From NCBI GenBank assembly GCA_948144175.1, contig CANXME010001290.1:186001-250000 (forward strand): DNA of 64,000 nucleotides, read 5' to 3'. A program made the translations under genes and the position numbers. The notes beneath the pieces are model-generated. The model saw only the letters and a list, made by a program, of their open reading frames with translations. It ran no database searches and had not been told where the DNA came from. Positions 1 through 10,333 of the stretch are shown piece after piece; positions within the stretch are counted from its first letter, which is position 1; each line of letters begins with the position of its first letter. The stretch is from Closterium sp. NIES-65. Lineage: Eukaryota; Streptophyta; Zygnematophyceae; Desmidiales; Closteriaceae.

Positions 1-13
1 CACTCTCATGGCT
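1..13 (+). CDS. LRR exon, last 13 bases
   Basis: Ends in Leu-Ser-Trp-Leu reading into the same GTAAGAGG donor used by the later LRR exons, and the following intron start matches the introns after 1391, 1872 and 3773. It is therefore the tail of another LRR exon cut by the window edge. Confidence 0.6.
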
Positions 14-3000
14 GTAAGAGGTGCACTGGGTTTGCTCCACCTGCGTACTGCTCTGTCCACTGGGTGCTGCATGCCATGTGCGCATCACTACTGGCACTCC
101 TCCTCTGCCCATGCGCTGTGCATACCCACTCCTTTCCTCCACCCCTCTGTTGTCTTCATCATATTTCACCTCCGTGTTCCCCCTTGTTGATATACTTCGA
201 GATTATTCAAACCACTTATCCACCTGTTTATTGCTTCGGCAGGTCTCACAATTGCCTCCACACAATCGTAATTTCTACAATCTCAGTCGATCCTCTGCGT
301 CTGTTTTCATTGCTATAGCCCTTGTGACCTGATCATCAGTTCTAAGTTGCAGCCACCCTCTGCGGACAAGGATTGAATCTTTGTGTAATTCACTCACCTG
401 CACACAGGGATCTTGGCTCTCATAACACTCTCAGCAGCTCCATTCCCAACAGCATCTCTGCACTCAAGTCGCTCAAATACCTGTAAGAGGCACACTGGGT
501 TTGCTTGCTCCACCTGCGTGCTCCCCGCCTCCGCCCCGCCCTCTGCTTTGTGCTTCGCCAATCCTTGTTTCTCCCTGCTGGTGGACATGGAGTTGAAACT
601 TTTCTTCCTTAACCTTGAATCAACGTGCTTATTGGTTTGGAAACAACTGCAGTCCGCAAACTCAGTCAGTTCTCTGCAGTGGCCTGTCTTGCTTTACCCT
701 TTTCGAACTAATAATTCCTTCTAAGTTTCAGTCACCGTCTCCACGCCTGTGTTGGCTTAACCAGTCCAGTGTCTTGGAGGGAGGTTAGTGACAAGATGCT
801 GGGCGCTTGCCTAGCCCCTGTTGGACGTTAGTCCACGCAGGCAAAACAAATTTGGGCATGTACTAAAACTCCAGCAATAGGTTGGGGGTGTAGGGGCTAC
901 TCTAACGCTAATAACCTAGGAGGTTGACTAGATTTTGAAGCCAGTATGTCACCTTTTGTTTAAATCTTCTCATCTAGGATGGTTTGTGCGCTGGTTGAAA
1001 ACTCTAGATTTAATGTGGTGAAGTTCGATCGGGAAGGAAAAGATCGGTTGGATCGTTGGGATGCCGAATAGGCATTTTGATTCTAAAGAGTTAACATTTA
1101 CGTGAAAGTTGCAAATCGCGGTCAACGTGGCATTTGTTTTCCCAGCCTGACTGGAAAGAAACAAAATAAAAACGCAGTATTGCCAAGCATTCAGCATCTG
1201 AGACTGATGCTGCTTCTGGCGTCCATCATCTACGTGTGAGCTTTCAATCCAACTTAGCTGCTGCAGACAGGGACTTTGCCTTTTGTCTCATCACGCTCAA
1301 CGCACTCAACCCCACACAGGGATCTCAGCTCTAACTCTTTCGACAGCTCCGTTCCCGACAGCATCTCCGCGCTCACGGCACTCACATATCTGTAAGAGGC
1401 ACACTGGGTTTGCTCCACCTGCGTGCTGCTCTGTCCACTGGGTGCTGCATACCATGTGCGCATCACTGCTGGCACTCCTCCTCTGCCCATGCACTCTGCA
1501 CGCCCACTCCCGCACTTTGCTGTCTGCATCCCTTCGCAGCTTCTTGCTCCTCCCTGCTACACCAACTTACCTGCTGTACTTTTTTGGAACCACATATTCA
1601 TTGCTTCGGCAGAATTCTGTTTCTAAACAATCTCAACTGCGTTGCTCTGCCCATAACTGATCTATTATCGATTCTTCCAGGTTCCAGCCACCCTTTGGAC
1701 AGGGATTTGAGGCTCTTGTATCTTCGCCCAAACTTCGTTTCCTACTGATTTATTGAGCCAAGTGATAATGTTTTTCTACTTACCATTCAACCCCACACAG
1801 TAATCTCAACTTTAACTCCCTCGGTGGCCCCATTCCCCACGGCATCTCCGCACTCATAGCACTCCAATATCTGTAAGAGGCACACTGGGTTTGCTCCACC
1901 TGCGTGTTGCTCTGTCAACTGAGTGTTGCGTGCGCATCACTGCTGGCACTCATCTACTGCCCATGCACTCTGCATGCCCACTCCTCCTCCAACCCTCCTG
2001 CTGTCTGCATCTCATTTCCACTCTGTGTTCCTCCATGCTGATGTACTTCAAACTCATGCTTCGGCTGCTATGAGAGAACCTGCAAACGCCAATACACACT
2101 TTCAGTATTTACAATCTTATCTCAGCCACTCCTCTGCATCTGCTTGTCTTACTCTACCCTTCCTGACTGTTAATCATTCCAAGTTCCAGCCACTGTTAGT
2201 GGGAAGGGATTTGTGGCTCTTGTCTCATTCATGTGGCCCAACCCACTCACCGACCACAGGAATCTTGGCTATAACTCTCTCACGGGCTCTATACCCGACA
2301 GCATCTCTGCGCTCACGGTTCTCACATTGCTGTAAGAGGCACACTGGGTTTACATAATAAATTAGAATATATATCAATCTGTCATTTTTTTTTTTGGCGG
2401 GGGAGGGGGGGGGGGGGGGGGTACTAAAATAATTCAATTAGGAGCTGAAAGGGGTACAGTTCTGCTTCGACCGATGAGAGCAGTCGAATCTACTCACAAA
2501 GACAGTTCGATCAGCTATTTCATCTCTTCCAATCACAGCGGCGATTTCTGTTCGCGCGGCAAGTACACAACCGCTCGAGTTATCACATTTCGAAGACGCC
2601 GATTGGGTGTTGCTCGCGCAACGAGTTCATCGCCGAACTCGTTGTGTCTCGCTCGTGCACTCTGAGACGCCAACGCAGCTGTTACCCTGAACACGAGGCG
2701 TGAGCTGAGCACAACTGCTCACGCGATCGCGCATCGAGCGAGAGCTAAGCTGATCATGCACTCGAGCAGTTGAATCACCTCAGCTTGCTCAAGGGTGATG
2801 TTCACACCTCGAGCAAGGGGTACACGTGCTGAGAGATAACTTGTCAACTCAGCTCGCCAGTCGAGTTTCGAGTTTGACTCTCGCACCCTTTTCAAACGGG
2901 CAATCGGAGCCGTTGCAAAACAGCGCGAAGTTTTTCGTCTCGAGTCTTGACCGTCAAGAAGGTTCTTGGAGCAAGCATTCTCTGAATGTGAAACGCAAAA

Positions 3001-6000
3001 TTGTTTGCGTTGCGTTAAACAATAAGAACAGTTAGTGATTATAGATAGTTAGCACTAGGAACAGCTTAGAGGATATATAGTTGAATACCCTGGATTATGA
3101 ATTCAACACTATCTGCGTATCAGATTCTCCTCTCACACTGCTGCGAGATTAACTTTTAATACTGAAAGAACCTCAGCCTACGCCGTGACAAGGATCTCCA
3201 CTGCAACTCTACTTCGCTGAAACTTCTCTTTCTACACACTCTGACCCTTTGATAGGGGCTGACTTTGGTCAGGCACCCAAGAATCCTTGGAGAAGGTGAC
3301 CCCGAAAAGTTTTGTTTCAGAGGGACTAGAACCATCAGCAGTAGGAATTAGATGTAACTGTTGTAATATTGTGTGTTGTAAGGTGTGCGCATCACTGCTG
3401 GCACTCCTCCACTGTCCATGCATTGCATGCCCACTCCTCCACCCCTCCTGCTGTCTGCATCCCATTTCCACTCTGTGTTCCTCCATGCTGGTCATTCATG
3501 CTTTGTCTTTTATGAGAGAACCTGCAAACGCCAATACATAATTTCAGCATTTACAATCTCATCTCAGCCACTCCTCTGCATCTGCTTGTCTTACTCTACC
3601 CTTCTTGACTGTTAATCATTCCAAGTTCCAGCCACTGTCAATGGGAAGGGATTTGTGTCTCTTGTCTCATTCATGTGGCCCAACCCACTCACCGACCACA
3701 GGAATCTTGGCTATAACTCTCTCACGGGCTCTATACCCGACAGCATCTCCGCGCTCACAGCTCTCACATGGCTGTAAGAGGCACACTGGGTTTGCTCCAC
3801 CTGCGTGCTGCTCTGTCCACTGGGTGCTGCATGCCATGTGCGCATCACTGCTGGCACTCCTCCACTGCACTCTGCATGCCCACTCCTTTCCCCATCGCTT
3901 CGCCCACCACATCGTTTTGCCACTCCTTCGTCACTCTCTGCTGCGCTGCCCCAACCTTCTGGGTGACATGCAGTTGTTGCTTTCCTGTAGTCTCACTCAC
4001 TCTTCCCCATTCGCCTTGCTTTAGATGTTCCGGACTGATCATGCCCTTGTGGACAGGAGTTTGGAAACGAACCAACTTAACGGGCTAACTCCAACCACAC
4101 TTGGGAGGCTTTCCCTATTGGACTACCTGTAAGCTGAGCAGCATTGGTGTATGTCATGTGCAAGTCACTTCTGGCTGCCACCATTGCACATGTGCCTGCA
4201 TTTCACCTTTGCAAATCACCAAGTGTTTGGGTCAAACCGAACATGTTTGATTTGCCCACTGAACGTAATCGATACACGTTCGACCCAAACATGTTTGCGT
4301 TCGGGTTTTGCTCATCCCTCTAGGTACTAAGGACGGTACATTTGGAACTAGTGTAGTGCGTAAGGCTGAGTCGTCCAGACCTTTCAGAAGGAGGACGTCG
4401 GCGGCATCGCCGTTGTTTGGACCGGAGGTGATATTTCCGATGAGGATGTTCGAATGTCACGGAAATGCCTACACCATGTTGGCTCATATAGTTTGCTGAC
4501 GATGGCTTCTAAAACGCCATGTGTGACTCGAGGCACCAATCAGCACACGCAGTTCAATTTCAATCATCCCCATTGACCAAACCCTCAAGAGCTACGAGTT
4601 AAAGCCACGGCCCAGTTTGCGAGGGGCGTGGCAACCCAACCTAACCAATCTCTACATCAATTTTACTAATGTTGTTCTACTTGGGCTGCAGGCTTTAAGA
4701 GGAGCTCATCGTCCAAATTGTTGAGGGAAATATGGTTCTTGCCCCATACCACGCCCTATGGGGTGAAGTGGGGTGCGTTGGTTCAGGATGTTAAGCGATG
4801 TCTTGGGGAACCCAACCCACCATGTTTACCTTTATGCTATCTAAATAACCAAACCCAACCACCAGCCAACATCCTACCTTTCTTCAGCGCTTACTATTTA
4901 GAAAATCCAACCACCAGCCAATATTTACCAACCCACCTCACTTCACCCCCTCTTCTATCTAGAGATTCCATCACCGGCCAAACTCACCGACGCACAGCAC
5001 GATTTTATTCCCAATCTACAACCAGAATACTACCGTTTCCAAACTCCACACTCAGACAGAGATTAGGACTTACCCTAAAAATCTAGTGGTGGGGCGGGCA
5101 CGGGCTTGGGAAGCGGGCAGCGTGGCCATATGAATTAGCTTACAAGTTGCGGGAGCTTAAAATCAATCTCCAACCAACCTATGACTCAGCGGGCAGTATA
5201 AATACGCACAGCTCGAGGAGCTCGGGTTGCTGTTCCAAACAGAGATCGAACCCGCCAAACAGGTTTGCCTCAGACCAAACTGTTATTTTAATAACTCTAG
5301 TCCAGTTTCAAGTAAATCGGTTTGACCTGAACCGAACTATGTTTCGTTTCGCTCATGCCTTTTTGACAATTGTGTGAGTGTGATTCTGTCTCCTGGCTGG
5401 TGCGTGCAACCGTCTTAACATAAATGCAGAGTTGCATGGCAGTGCCACGCCACATGACAATGTCACAGGCATAATCTCTCCTTTGTCAATCTGCCCACTT
5501 CCCACTGCACTGCAGCAACACCGATAACAACAGCCTCACTTGTCCTGCTGCTGACAGCACCACCTGCGGCCAAACCCTATCGTCATTCGCTGCTTTCTGC
5601 CGGAAATGTTCCACCACCTGTTCGACATGCCAAGAACAAGCAGGTCAATGGGGACCATAAAGCTGTGCCTAGTTGGCTGTAACAGCCACCACTTAGACGT
5701 GCTTTGTGCTGTTGTGATGGCGAGCACGCTCTCTCTGCTCACACGACATGCTTGTGCTATGTTGTGCTCGTGCAGCAGCAGCATCTGGAGGGGGAGGGGG
5801 AGGTGGAGGGGGTGTATCAGTGGGAGCCATCATCGGCATTGCCGTTGCTGCTGTGGTCGTTCTCCTCCTGCTTCTGGCTGCCATGCTGCTCTGCTTCAGG
5901 CATCAGAAGCAAAGAAGCTCAAGAAGTACGAGTCGAGCAGCAGGATTGCAGGGCTGAGATGTGCTGCATGTGCTCAGATAATCTGCTGCCCACCTCCACA

Positions 6001-8359
6001 CCTCCTCAATGCTCTGCGTTTCTCTTCCTTTTCTGAGCGATACGCACAATGCAGGACAACGAGAGGGCTCTCTATTTGCCTCCTCGCCCTTCACCCACCA
6101 CCCCACGAGCAGCCCTGGGCACCAGCCTGGCAGCGGCGCACTGCACGGAGTTCGCCCTGGACGAGGTGCTGCAGGCCACCAACGACTGGTCCGACCACAA
6201 CCTGCTTGGCTCGGGTGCCTTTGGTGATGTCTACAAGGGGGTCTCTCCCCGCGATGGCACCACACAGTGGGCTGTCAAGCGCGCCAAGCTCATAGACATG
6301 GACTTCCAGAGGGAGGTGAGCGAGCCGCGTATGGAGAAATGGCTGGACAGCAGAAGGCATTGACATTTGCGTTATATAAATTAGATCACAACTGCTTACA
6401 TCACAGTGAAAGTCTGTAATTCCTTCTCTTTCTTTCTCTCCTCGATCCTCGGTCTTGCTCTCACTCTGCTCCTTATTCTTCTTCTTTTAAACCTTTTCTG
6501 TTCCTGCGTGTTTGTTTTCTGTCCCTTCAGATTCTGCAAATGGCTGACAAGAACCATCCCAACATTGTGCGACTGTTGGGGTTTGCAGTGGGAGGGGACG
6601 TGAGGTCGAAGATCGAGCAGATCTTAATTTACGAGTTTGTGCCCAACGGTGACCTTGACAAGTGGATCGGACCAAGTGAGTGTGAGCAAATTATTGTGAA
6701 GCATTCACTTGAGCAGTGCCGCTCATGGTAGGCCAGGCCACTCATGCTGTCCGCCTCATGCTTGCTGTGAAGCTCATCCCTTGGCTTTGACATTGTTGCA
6801 GACGCACCATCTCCTCTGAGTCTGAAGCAGCGGCTGGACATTCTCATCGGCATTGCACATGGCTTTGAGTATCCCCACAGCTTTGACATTGTGCATCGCG
6901 ACATCAAACCCGCCAACATCCTCATCACCAATGATATGCAGGTAAGCACGGTTGCAGAAGATTGCACGGCAGCATGATGCTGTCAGGAAGCAATCAGTAT
7001 GAGAACTATGAGTTTTACAGATTCAAATATCCCTCAAGGGCCAAACAGGTAGAGATTGTTTGTTCGAGCTTATCTTAACCACTGTCTGGAATCCCACGCT
7101 ATCTCTGAATATGTGGCAATGCAATGCTGATTTGACACCAAAAAATCTCCCACCTTTCTTCCTCCATTACCTCTTCTCTTGTTGGTGCTAATTCATACGT
7201 TCATATTATCCAACCACCCACCAGCCCAAGATTGCAGACTTCGGGCTGGTGAGGGCGGGGGAGGGCACGACAGCGGGCACGACTCGAATCATGGGAACAC
7301 CGGGCTATGTGGATCCGGTTTACTCCCGGACGTCCAAGGCCACTGCAGCCAGCGATGTCTACAGGTGAGCCAAAAGTCGTATCACGTCCGTGCCATGTCA
7401 GCGAGAAATATCTAAGGGCGAGCGTATACATTTGCTATGGCAAAAGCTCTAGAAACTAGGATACTGGTTACAGGTTCCAGGTTTCGTCAACCCTCGTCTC
7501 ACCGTTCTGCCCGCTACTTTTGCCAGACCTTGGAATTCCGTAAACCCTGCAAAAGTTGTATGCTCGCTTATGAAGCCAAGTCTGCATGGGTTTGTGCAGT
7601 TAGCATTTGAGCTTGGATACCGCATGGCTGCATGGATCAACCGCTTCAACCTAGATAGTTGGATACCCATCATCCTTCTCTTGTATGTCTGATCTCTTGA
7701 GCCTCGTTCGGTTGCTCACCATTGGTCTCGTGTATAGATTGTTTCATTCACAAGCAAGGACTGGCCATGATAATATCTCATACGCATCTCACCATCGTGT
7801 TGCTCTCATCGTCTCTCGTTCGGTGCAGCTTTGGTGTGCTCATGCTTGTGGTGCTCACTGGACGCCCTCCACTCTCTGAGGATGATGGGGAGTCCAAGCA
7901 GATTGTGCCATGGGTAAGTTCCCTGCAAACAGATTGTTGAATGTTGCCGATTGTTTTCTCTCAATCAAAGTACAGGTAGCTGCGTTGAGAGCTGACTGAT
8001 TTGCGCTCGAGTTTTTCTCACACTTTCTGCTATTTCCACTCCATCAGGCGTCCAGCTGCTTGTCATCAAATGACACAGAGAGCCTCAAGGATGCGCGCAT
8101 GGACGCCCCGCCCGGGGATGCGGTGCTGCATGTGGCTGAGCTGGCTGTGAGCTGCACCGTGGAGCGCACTGCAAGCCGCCCAAGCATGGCACACATTGCC
8201 ACCCAGCTGCAGGCTGTCATGGAGGAGGTGGCGGGGAAAAAGGAGTTCTGCGCCGCTATCAAGGTGGATGCGCAGATCCAGGAGATGAAGGACGCTGTTG
8301 CGGGTGTGGAAAGTCTGGAGACCCAGCTTAGAATGATTGGGGATCAGCCCTCTGGATAG
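1..8359 (+). CDS. LRR receptor-like kinase gene (5' end off window)
   Basis: Spliced gene for a membrane receptor kinase. The order is plant-type LRRs, an LRR cap with a Cys-rich juxtamembrane stretch, a Gly-rich linker with one membrane helix, and a complete kinase domain. Joined exons: (..13), 408-482, 1320-1391, 1801-1872, 2260-2331, 3702-3773, 4057-4128, 5516-5643, 5776-5925, 6038-6315, 6531-6675, 6802-6941, 7225-7364, 7829-7913, 8048-8359. Every junction I tested keeps phase (LRR exons all phase 2, later ones mixed). Such proteins sit in the plasma membrane, sense an external ligand with the LRRs and phosphorylate Ser/Thr targets inside; the ligand is unknown. The start codon and signal peptide lie before the window. 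That the LRR exons and the kinase belong to one transcript is inferred from strand, order and phase match across the 4128/5516 intron. Confidence 0.8.
408..482 (+). CDS. LRR exon (75 bp)
   Basis: Preceded by a CACACAG acceptor and followed by GTAAGAGG. The translation carries the plant LRR pattern with SSSIPNSISALKSLKYL at its end. It is 75 bp, one codon longer than its sisters, with phase 2 at both ends. Its Asn-x-Leu position is slightly degenerate (SHNTL). Confidence 0.72.
1320..1391 (+). CDS. LRR exon (72 bp)
   Basis: CCCACACAG acceptor and GTAAGAGG donor bound exactly 72 bases. Reads DLSSNSFDSSVPDSISALT then ALTYL, a canonical 24-residue plant LRR (LxxNxLxxxIPxxIxxLxxLxxL) with Val replacing Ile before Pro. 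Phase 2 on both sides, so it can be gained or lost without breaking the frame. Confidence 0.82.
1801..1872 (+). CDS. LRR exon (72 bp)
   Basis: CCCACACAG acceptor, GTAAGAGG donor. Reads NLNFNSLGGPIPHGISALIA then LQYL: a complete plant-specific LRR with the GxIP core. Phase 2 to phase 2. Confidence 0.82.
2260..2331 (+). CDS. LRR exon (72 bp)
   Basis: CGACCACAG acceptor, GTAAGAGG donor. Reads NLGYNSLTGSIPDSISALT then VLTLL, a textbook LRR with the LTGSIP core. Nearly identical, with about 190 bp of upstream intron, to the exon at 3702-3773, so the two arose by a recent exon-plus-intron duplication. Confidence 0.85.
2350..3380. other. Insertion interrupting a duplicated LRR intron
   Basis: The shared intron text breaks off at about 2349 and resumes at about 3380. 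The unique DNA between holds a T-run next to a G-run (2388-2421) and a segment with LTR-like features (GATATATAG near 3072, then about 50 bp of untranslated-leader-like sequence). I found no flanking duplication and no coding motif; an old solo LTR is one possibility. Confidence 0.35.
3702..3773 (+). CDS. LRR exon (72 bp), duplicate of 2260-2331
   Basis: Same acceptor, donor and reading as 2260-2331 except for its last residues (ALTWL for VLTLL). The upstream intron 3512-3701 copies 2071-2259 almost base for base. Confidence 0.85.
4057..4128 (+). CDS. LRR exon (72 bp), last repeat before the cap
   Basis: TGTGGACAG acceptor and GTAAGCTG donor, 72 bases, phase 2. Reads SLETNQLNGLTPTTLGRLS then LLDYL: an LRR in which the usual Ile-Pro is Thr-Pro. 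It differs in sequence from the repeated family upstream, as expected for an older terminal repeat. Confidence 0.75.
4129..5515 (+). other. Large intron between the LRR ladder and juxtamembrane exon
   Basis: 1.39 kb with no recognisable exon. Holds short direct repeats of an 'aacCAACCACCAGCCAA' type near 4856-4980 and inverted stretches of a 'GGGTCAAACCGAAC' type near 4231 and 5316, suggesting old repeat debris. The 122-codon ORF at 4718-5086 is built from these repeats. Confidence 0.45.
5516..5643 (+). CDS. LRR cap and Cys-rich juxtamembrane exon
   Basis: CACTGCAG acceptor with a phase-2 entry that completes Leu from the preceding LRR exon. Reads NTDNNSLTCP, the usual end of an LRR domain, then a Cys-rich stretch with five cysteines in CRKC/CSTC-like spacing (CRKCSTTCSTCQEQA), likely disulfide-bonded outside the membrane. 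The donor GTCAATGG is weak, but its phase 1 matches the next exon exactly. Confidence 0.7.
5776..5925 (+). CDS. Transmembrane exon
   Basis: Starts after GCTCGTGCAG in phase 1. Encodes a Gly run followed by a helix of about 24 hydrophobic residues (AIIGIAVAAVVVLLLLLAAM) and a basic stop-transfer stretch (RHQKQRSSR). This is the single membrane pass of the receptor. The donor GTACGAG at 5926 is inferred from phase fit. Confidence 0.72.
6038..6315 (+). CDS. Kinase N-lobe exon (Gly-rich loop, catalytic Lys)
   Basis: Acceptor TTCCTTTTCTGAG, strong donor GTGAGCGA. Contains FALDEVLQATNDWSDHNLLG, then the ATP loop GSGAFGDVYKG and the invariant Lys in WAVKRAK. This is the opening of a plant receptor-kinase domain. 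The start at 6038 is the only nearby acceptor in the phase of the membrane exon. Confidence 0.82.
6531..6675 (+). CDS. Kinase exon (alpha-C to hinge)
   Basis: Acceptor TCCCTTCAG, donor GTGAGTGT. Reads ILQMADKNHPNIVRLLGFAV and later LIYEFVPNGDLDKWIGP, covering beta-4, beta-5 and the hinge of a receptor kinase. Phase 0 in, phase 1 out. Confidence 0.85.
6802..6941 (+). CDS. Kinase exon (catalytic loop HRDIKPAN)
   Basis: Acceptor TTGTTGCAG, donor GTAAGCAC. Reads LKQRLDILIGIAHGFEYPHS and then IVHRDIKPANILITNDMQ. The RD motif is intact, with catalytic Asp and Lys present, so this is predicted to be an active RD-type kinase. EYPHS replaces the usual EYLHS. Confidence 0.88.
7225..7364 (+). CDS. Kinase exon (DFG and activation segment)
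   Basis: Acceptor CACCCACCAG, donor GTGAGCC. Reads PKIADFGLVRAGEGTTAG and later GTPGYVDPVYSRTSKATAAS. DFG and the GTPGY P+1 loop are intact. The Thr-rich activation segment offers several phosphorylation sites. Confidence 0.88.
7829..7913 (+). CDS. Kinase exon (alpha-F region)
   Basis: Acceptor CGGTGCAG, donor GTAAGTTC. Reads SFGVLMLVVLTGRPPLSEDD, the receptor-kinase equivalent of the common SFGVVLLELLTGRRP motif. Phase 2 in, phase 0 out. Confidence 0.85.
8048..8359 (+). CDS. Kinase C-terminal exon and stop
   Basis: Acceptor TCCATCAG. Reads through VAELAVSCTVERTASRPSM, which carries the conserved Arg-Pro-Ser-Met near the end of receptor kinases, then a charged tail predicted helical, ending in TAG at 8357-8359. 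A TGTAA at 8463-8467, about 105 bases after the stop, is a candidate polyadenylation signal of the green-algal type. Confidence 0.85.
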   Translation, partial: ASSCLSSNDTESLKDARMDAPPGDAVLHVAELAVSCTVERTASRPSMAHIATQLQAVMEEVAGKKEFCAAIKVDAQIQEMKDAVAGVESLETQLRMIGDQPSG

Positions 8360-9033
8360 GATTTTTGTCCTTTCCCGTAAAGCCAATGACTAGTGCCGTA
8401 GTATCCTGGATACACGCTCCTTGAGGCTTATAGTTTTTTGGCTTTTCCTTTGCTAAGGTGCTTGTAATCAATTCTCTTAACCTGCCTATGAAGAAAAAGC
8501 AGGATAAAAAGCAAATGCTCTTAACTCTCAATCTTTGTCTTTCTTGTGTAACAAATTTGTTTTCGAAAAGAGAATGGTGTGCAATAGGTGGTGGGCAGAG
8601 AAAATGCTTACGGTATGCTGCATAGGCCTCAAAGCAAAAGCTTGAATTCCTATGCTGCATGCTGCATGCAAGGCTGCAAGGTGCGTGCTGGCTGGCGGGC
8701 GGCACTACGGCTGGCATTCGGTGCTTGGGCAGGCGGGCAGATGATCTGGCTGGCTGGAACGCGAGGGAGCGGGCTAGGAGTGTGGTAGATGGCGGGCTTA
8801 GCTAGGAGAGGGTGAGTGGAAGCGCGACACCTAATTGATGGACTGATTGGCAAGCACGGGTTTAATGGCTAACCCTACCATGTGTGGCAGCAACAGCACA
8901 ATTTGAGAGTATACAGTAATACCTAGCAGTACCCTGCAAAAGAGGGCCAGCCCAAGGTTACTCAAATTCCCGTTTTAGCCCTGGGGACTCTCGTCAGCTA
9001 GCACATTGAAAACAAAGATTATGGTACAGGGTG
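8360..9033. other. Intergenic, 3' flank of the receptor kinase
   Basis: Beyond the TGTAA at 8463 I see no coding motif, RNA gene or repeat of note. A GC-rich run of GGCTGGC/GCGGGC words lies at 8690-8800. Confidence 0.5.
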
Positions 9034-9038
9034 CTAGC

Positions 9039-9414
9039 TGTGAAGAATCCCAACCACTAGACCATTGGGATAAAAGGGCTTGTTTCCGTAGCGGGTCAGT
9101 GCGCCCATAACCCCCCAGGCGAACGCGCCTGTAACCCTCTCCAGGATCGATCGGGCATCCACAGTGCAGATCTACTGACACCCCCCTACACTGGGAGGCC
9201 CAGGACTAAGCACAGCGGCACCGGCCTACATGTGCATACACCAGGATTCGAACCCGAGACCGCTCTGATACCATGTCAGAATCCCAGCCACTAGACCATT
9301 GGGATAAAAGGGCTTGTTTCCGTAGCGGGTCAGTGCGCCCATAACCCCCCAGGCGAACGCGCCTGTAACCCTCTCCAGGATCGATCGGGCATCCACAGTG
9401 CAGATCTACTGACA
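9039..9414 (-). mobile_element. TRIM-1, miniature LTR retrotransposon
   Basis: A 376-bp element with nearly identical terminal repeats (9039-9180 and 9274-9414), a 93-bp internal part and a 5-bp target duplication CTAGC (9034-9038 and 9415-9419). On the minus strand the order is 5' LTR, a TGGTATCAGAGC primer-binding site (complement of initiator-Met tRNA) directly at the LTR edge, a short non-coding interior, a G-run polypurine tract, 3' LTR. LTR ends are TGTCAG...CTGACA. It codes for nothing, so it must borrow replication proteins. A-box-like (9288-9298) and B-box-like (9244-9254) motifs span the LTR/primer-site junction. The low-coordinate LTR end is slightly altered (TGTGAAG for TGTCAG). 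Confidence 0.9.
9262..9273 (-). other. Primer-binding site of TRIM-1
   Basis: Minus strand TGGTATCAGAGC abuts the 5' LTR and is complementary to the 3' end, CCA included, of plant initiator-Met tRNA. Confidence 0.85.
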
Positions 9415-9437
9415 CTAGCTCCTCTGCTCACAATAAC

Positions 9438-10333
9438 TACCGTCATACCCTGGATATACCCCCATGGGGCAATAATAAAACTGGTTTTTTTAGGGGGTTG
9501 GGCTTATAATTGAGTAAATTTATAAGCGCCGGTGTTTATAAAATGACATATATGTCTTTTAATATTTTTTAAAGCCAGGGTCTCAAGTAAGAGATCCTGG
9601 CGTCAACTGCAAAGCAGTTGAAGCTCCGTTACTCTGTTTGTAGCAGGCGAGCTGACTGGTTGGCCTGGGAAGTAGTGTGCGACACACCACTGTTTTTGCC
9701 CCCACAAGAATTGCAAAACATTCGACTTTTTTACTCGAGACTTTTGGGGCTTTCGGGAAGTTGCTGGCATTTCAGCTTCGGCCTACACCAACTTCCGTGG
9801 CTAGATGGTTCGGAAACAACTCAACGATTTATGTCCCCTTCGCAACCCTCGCTTCACCCCTCCCCTAAACTTGGGACCTCGCCAACCAATCCCAGTCGAC
9901 CTCCTACCACCAACTGCAAAGCACTCGTACTACTTGAGACCCTGGCTTTAACACCAAACTGTAGATCTCGTGCTTGCTTTTTCAATCGAGTCGAAGTTAC
10001 ATGGGGTCGTCTGTGAAATTCTCACGCGCGCAGGGAGATACACACAACCTGACTCACATCCAGCTCCTGACAGCTCTTGCTTACTGGACCCGCATCCAGT
10101 GCAGGGTCCGAATGTGAAGGGAACCAAATCTGCAACACATCCGCCTGCTAAAGTAAGAATCGTTACAGTGTTTTGAACACATTTCAAATTTTAAAGTTTA
10201 CGTGCACTTATAATAACACACGTTTTTTCAGGGGGTGCGATTATAATCGAGCAGGGGATTTAAGCGCCACACGCCAATTAAAAGCGCCAGGCGGTTATCC
10301 GAGGGTGGCGCTTATATCCGGGGTATGACGGTA
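9438..10333. mobile_element. Non-autonomous TIR DNA transposon
   Basis: Ends are inverted copies of TACCGTCATACCCyGGATATA (9438- and -10333), followed inside by diverged AT-rich inverted text (CTTATAAT and TTATAAGCGCC words). The outermost TA on each side could be a TA target duplication as in Tc1/mariner elements, but it could equally be part of the repeat. No transposase ORF. It contains a second TIR element. Confidence 0.6.
9573..9947. mobile_element. Nested 375-bp TIR element flanked by TTAA
   Basis: Perfect 17-bp inverted ends AGCCAGGGTCTCAAGTA / TACTTGAGACCCTGGCT, with TTAA immediately outside on both sides (9569-9572, 9948-9951). TTAA target duplication is the piggyBac habit, but these ends are not typical piggyBac ends, so the superfamily is open. 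Subterminal CAACTGCAAAGCA also recurs at each side. No coding capacity. Confidence 0.6.

Larger units (their letters stand above)
1..4130 (+). repeat. Tandemly duplicated LRR exon/intron units
   Basis: The intron following each LRR exon opens with the same roughly 110-140-bp text (GTAAGAGGCACACTGGGTTT, then CTCCACCTGCGTGCTGCTCT and onward). Copies start at 14, 1392, 1873 and 3774, with cut-down versions after 482, after 2331 and at about 3380. The region grew by duplication of whole exon-intron units, then diverged. Long ORFs crossing here read intron and are not genes. Confidence 0.75.

Noticed and set aside
4718-5086. 122-codon ORF
   Set aside because: Made of short CAACCACCAGCCAA-type repeats, no domain, inside an intron of the receptor kinase.
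9240-9300. Possible genuine tRNA gene (A- and B-box words present)
   Set aside because: Acceptor and anticodon stems cannot be formed as in a real tRNA, and the segment spans the TRIM LTR/primer-site junction; treated as a tRNA-like promoter feature instead.
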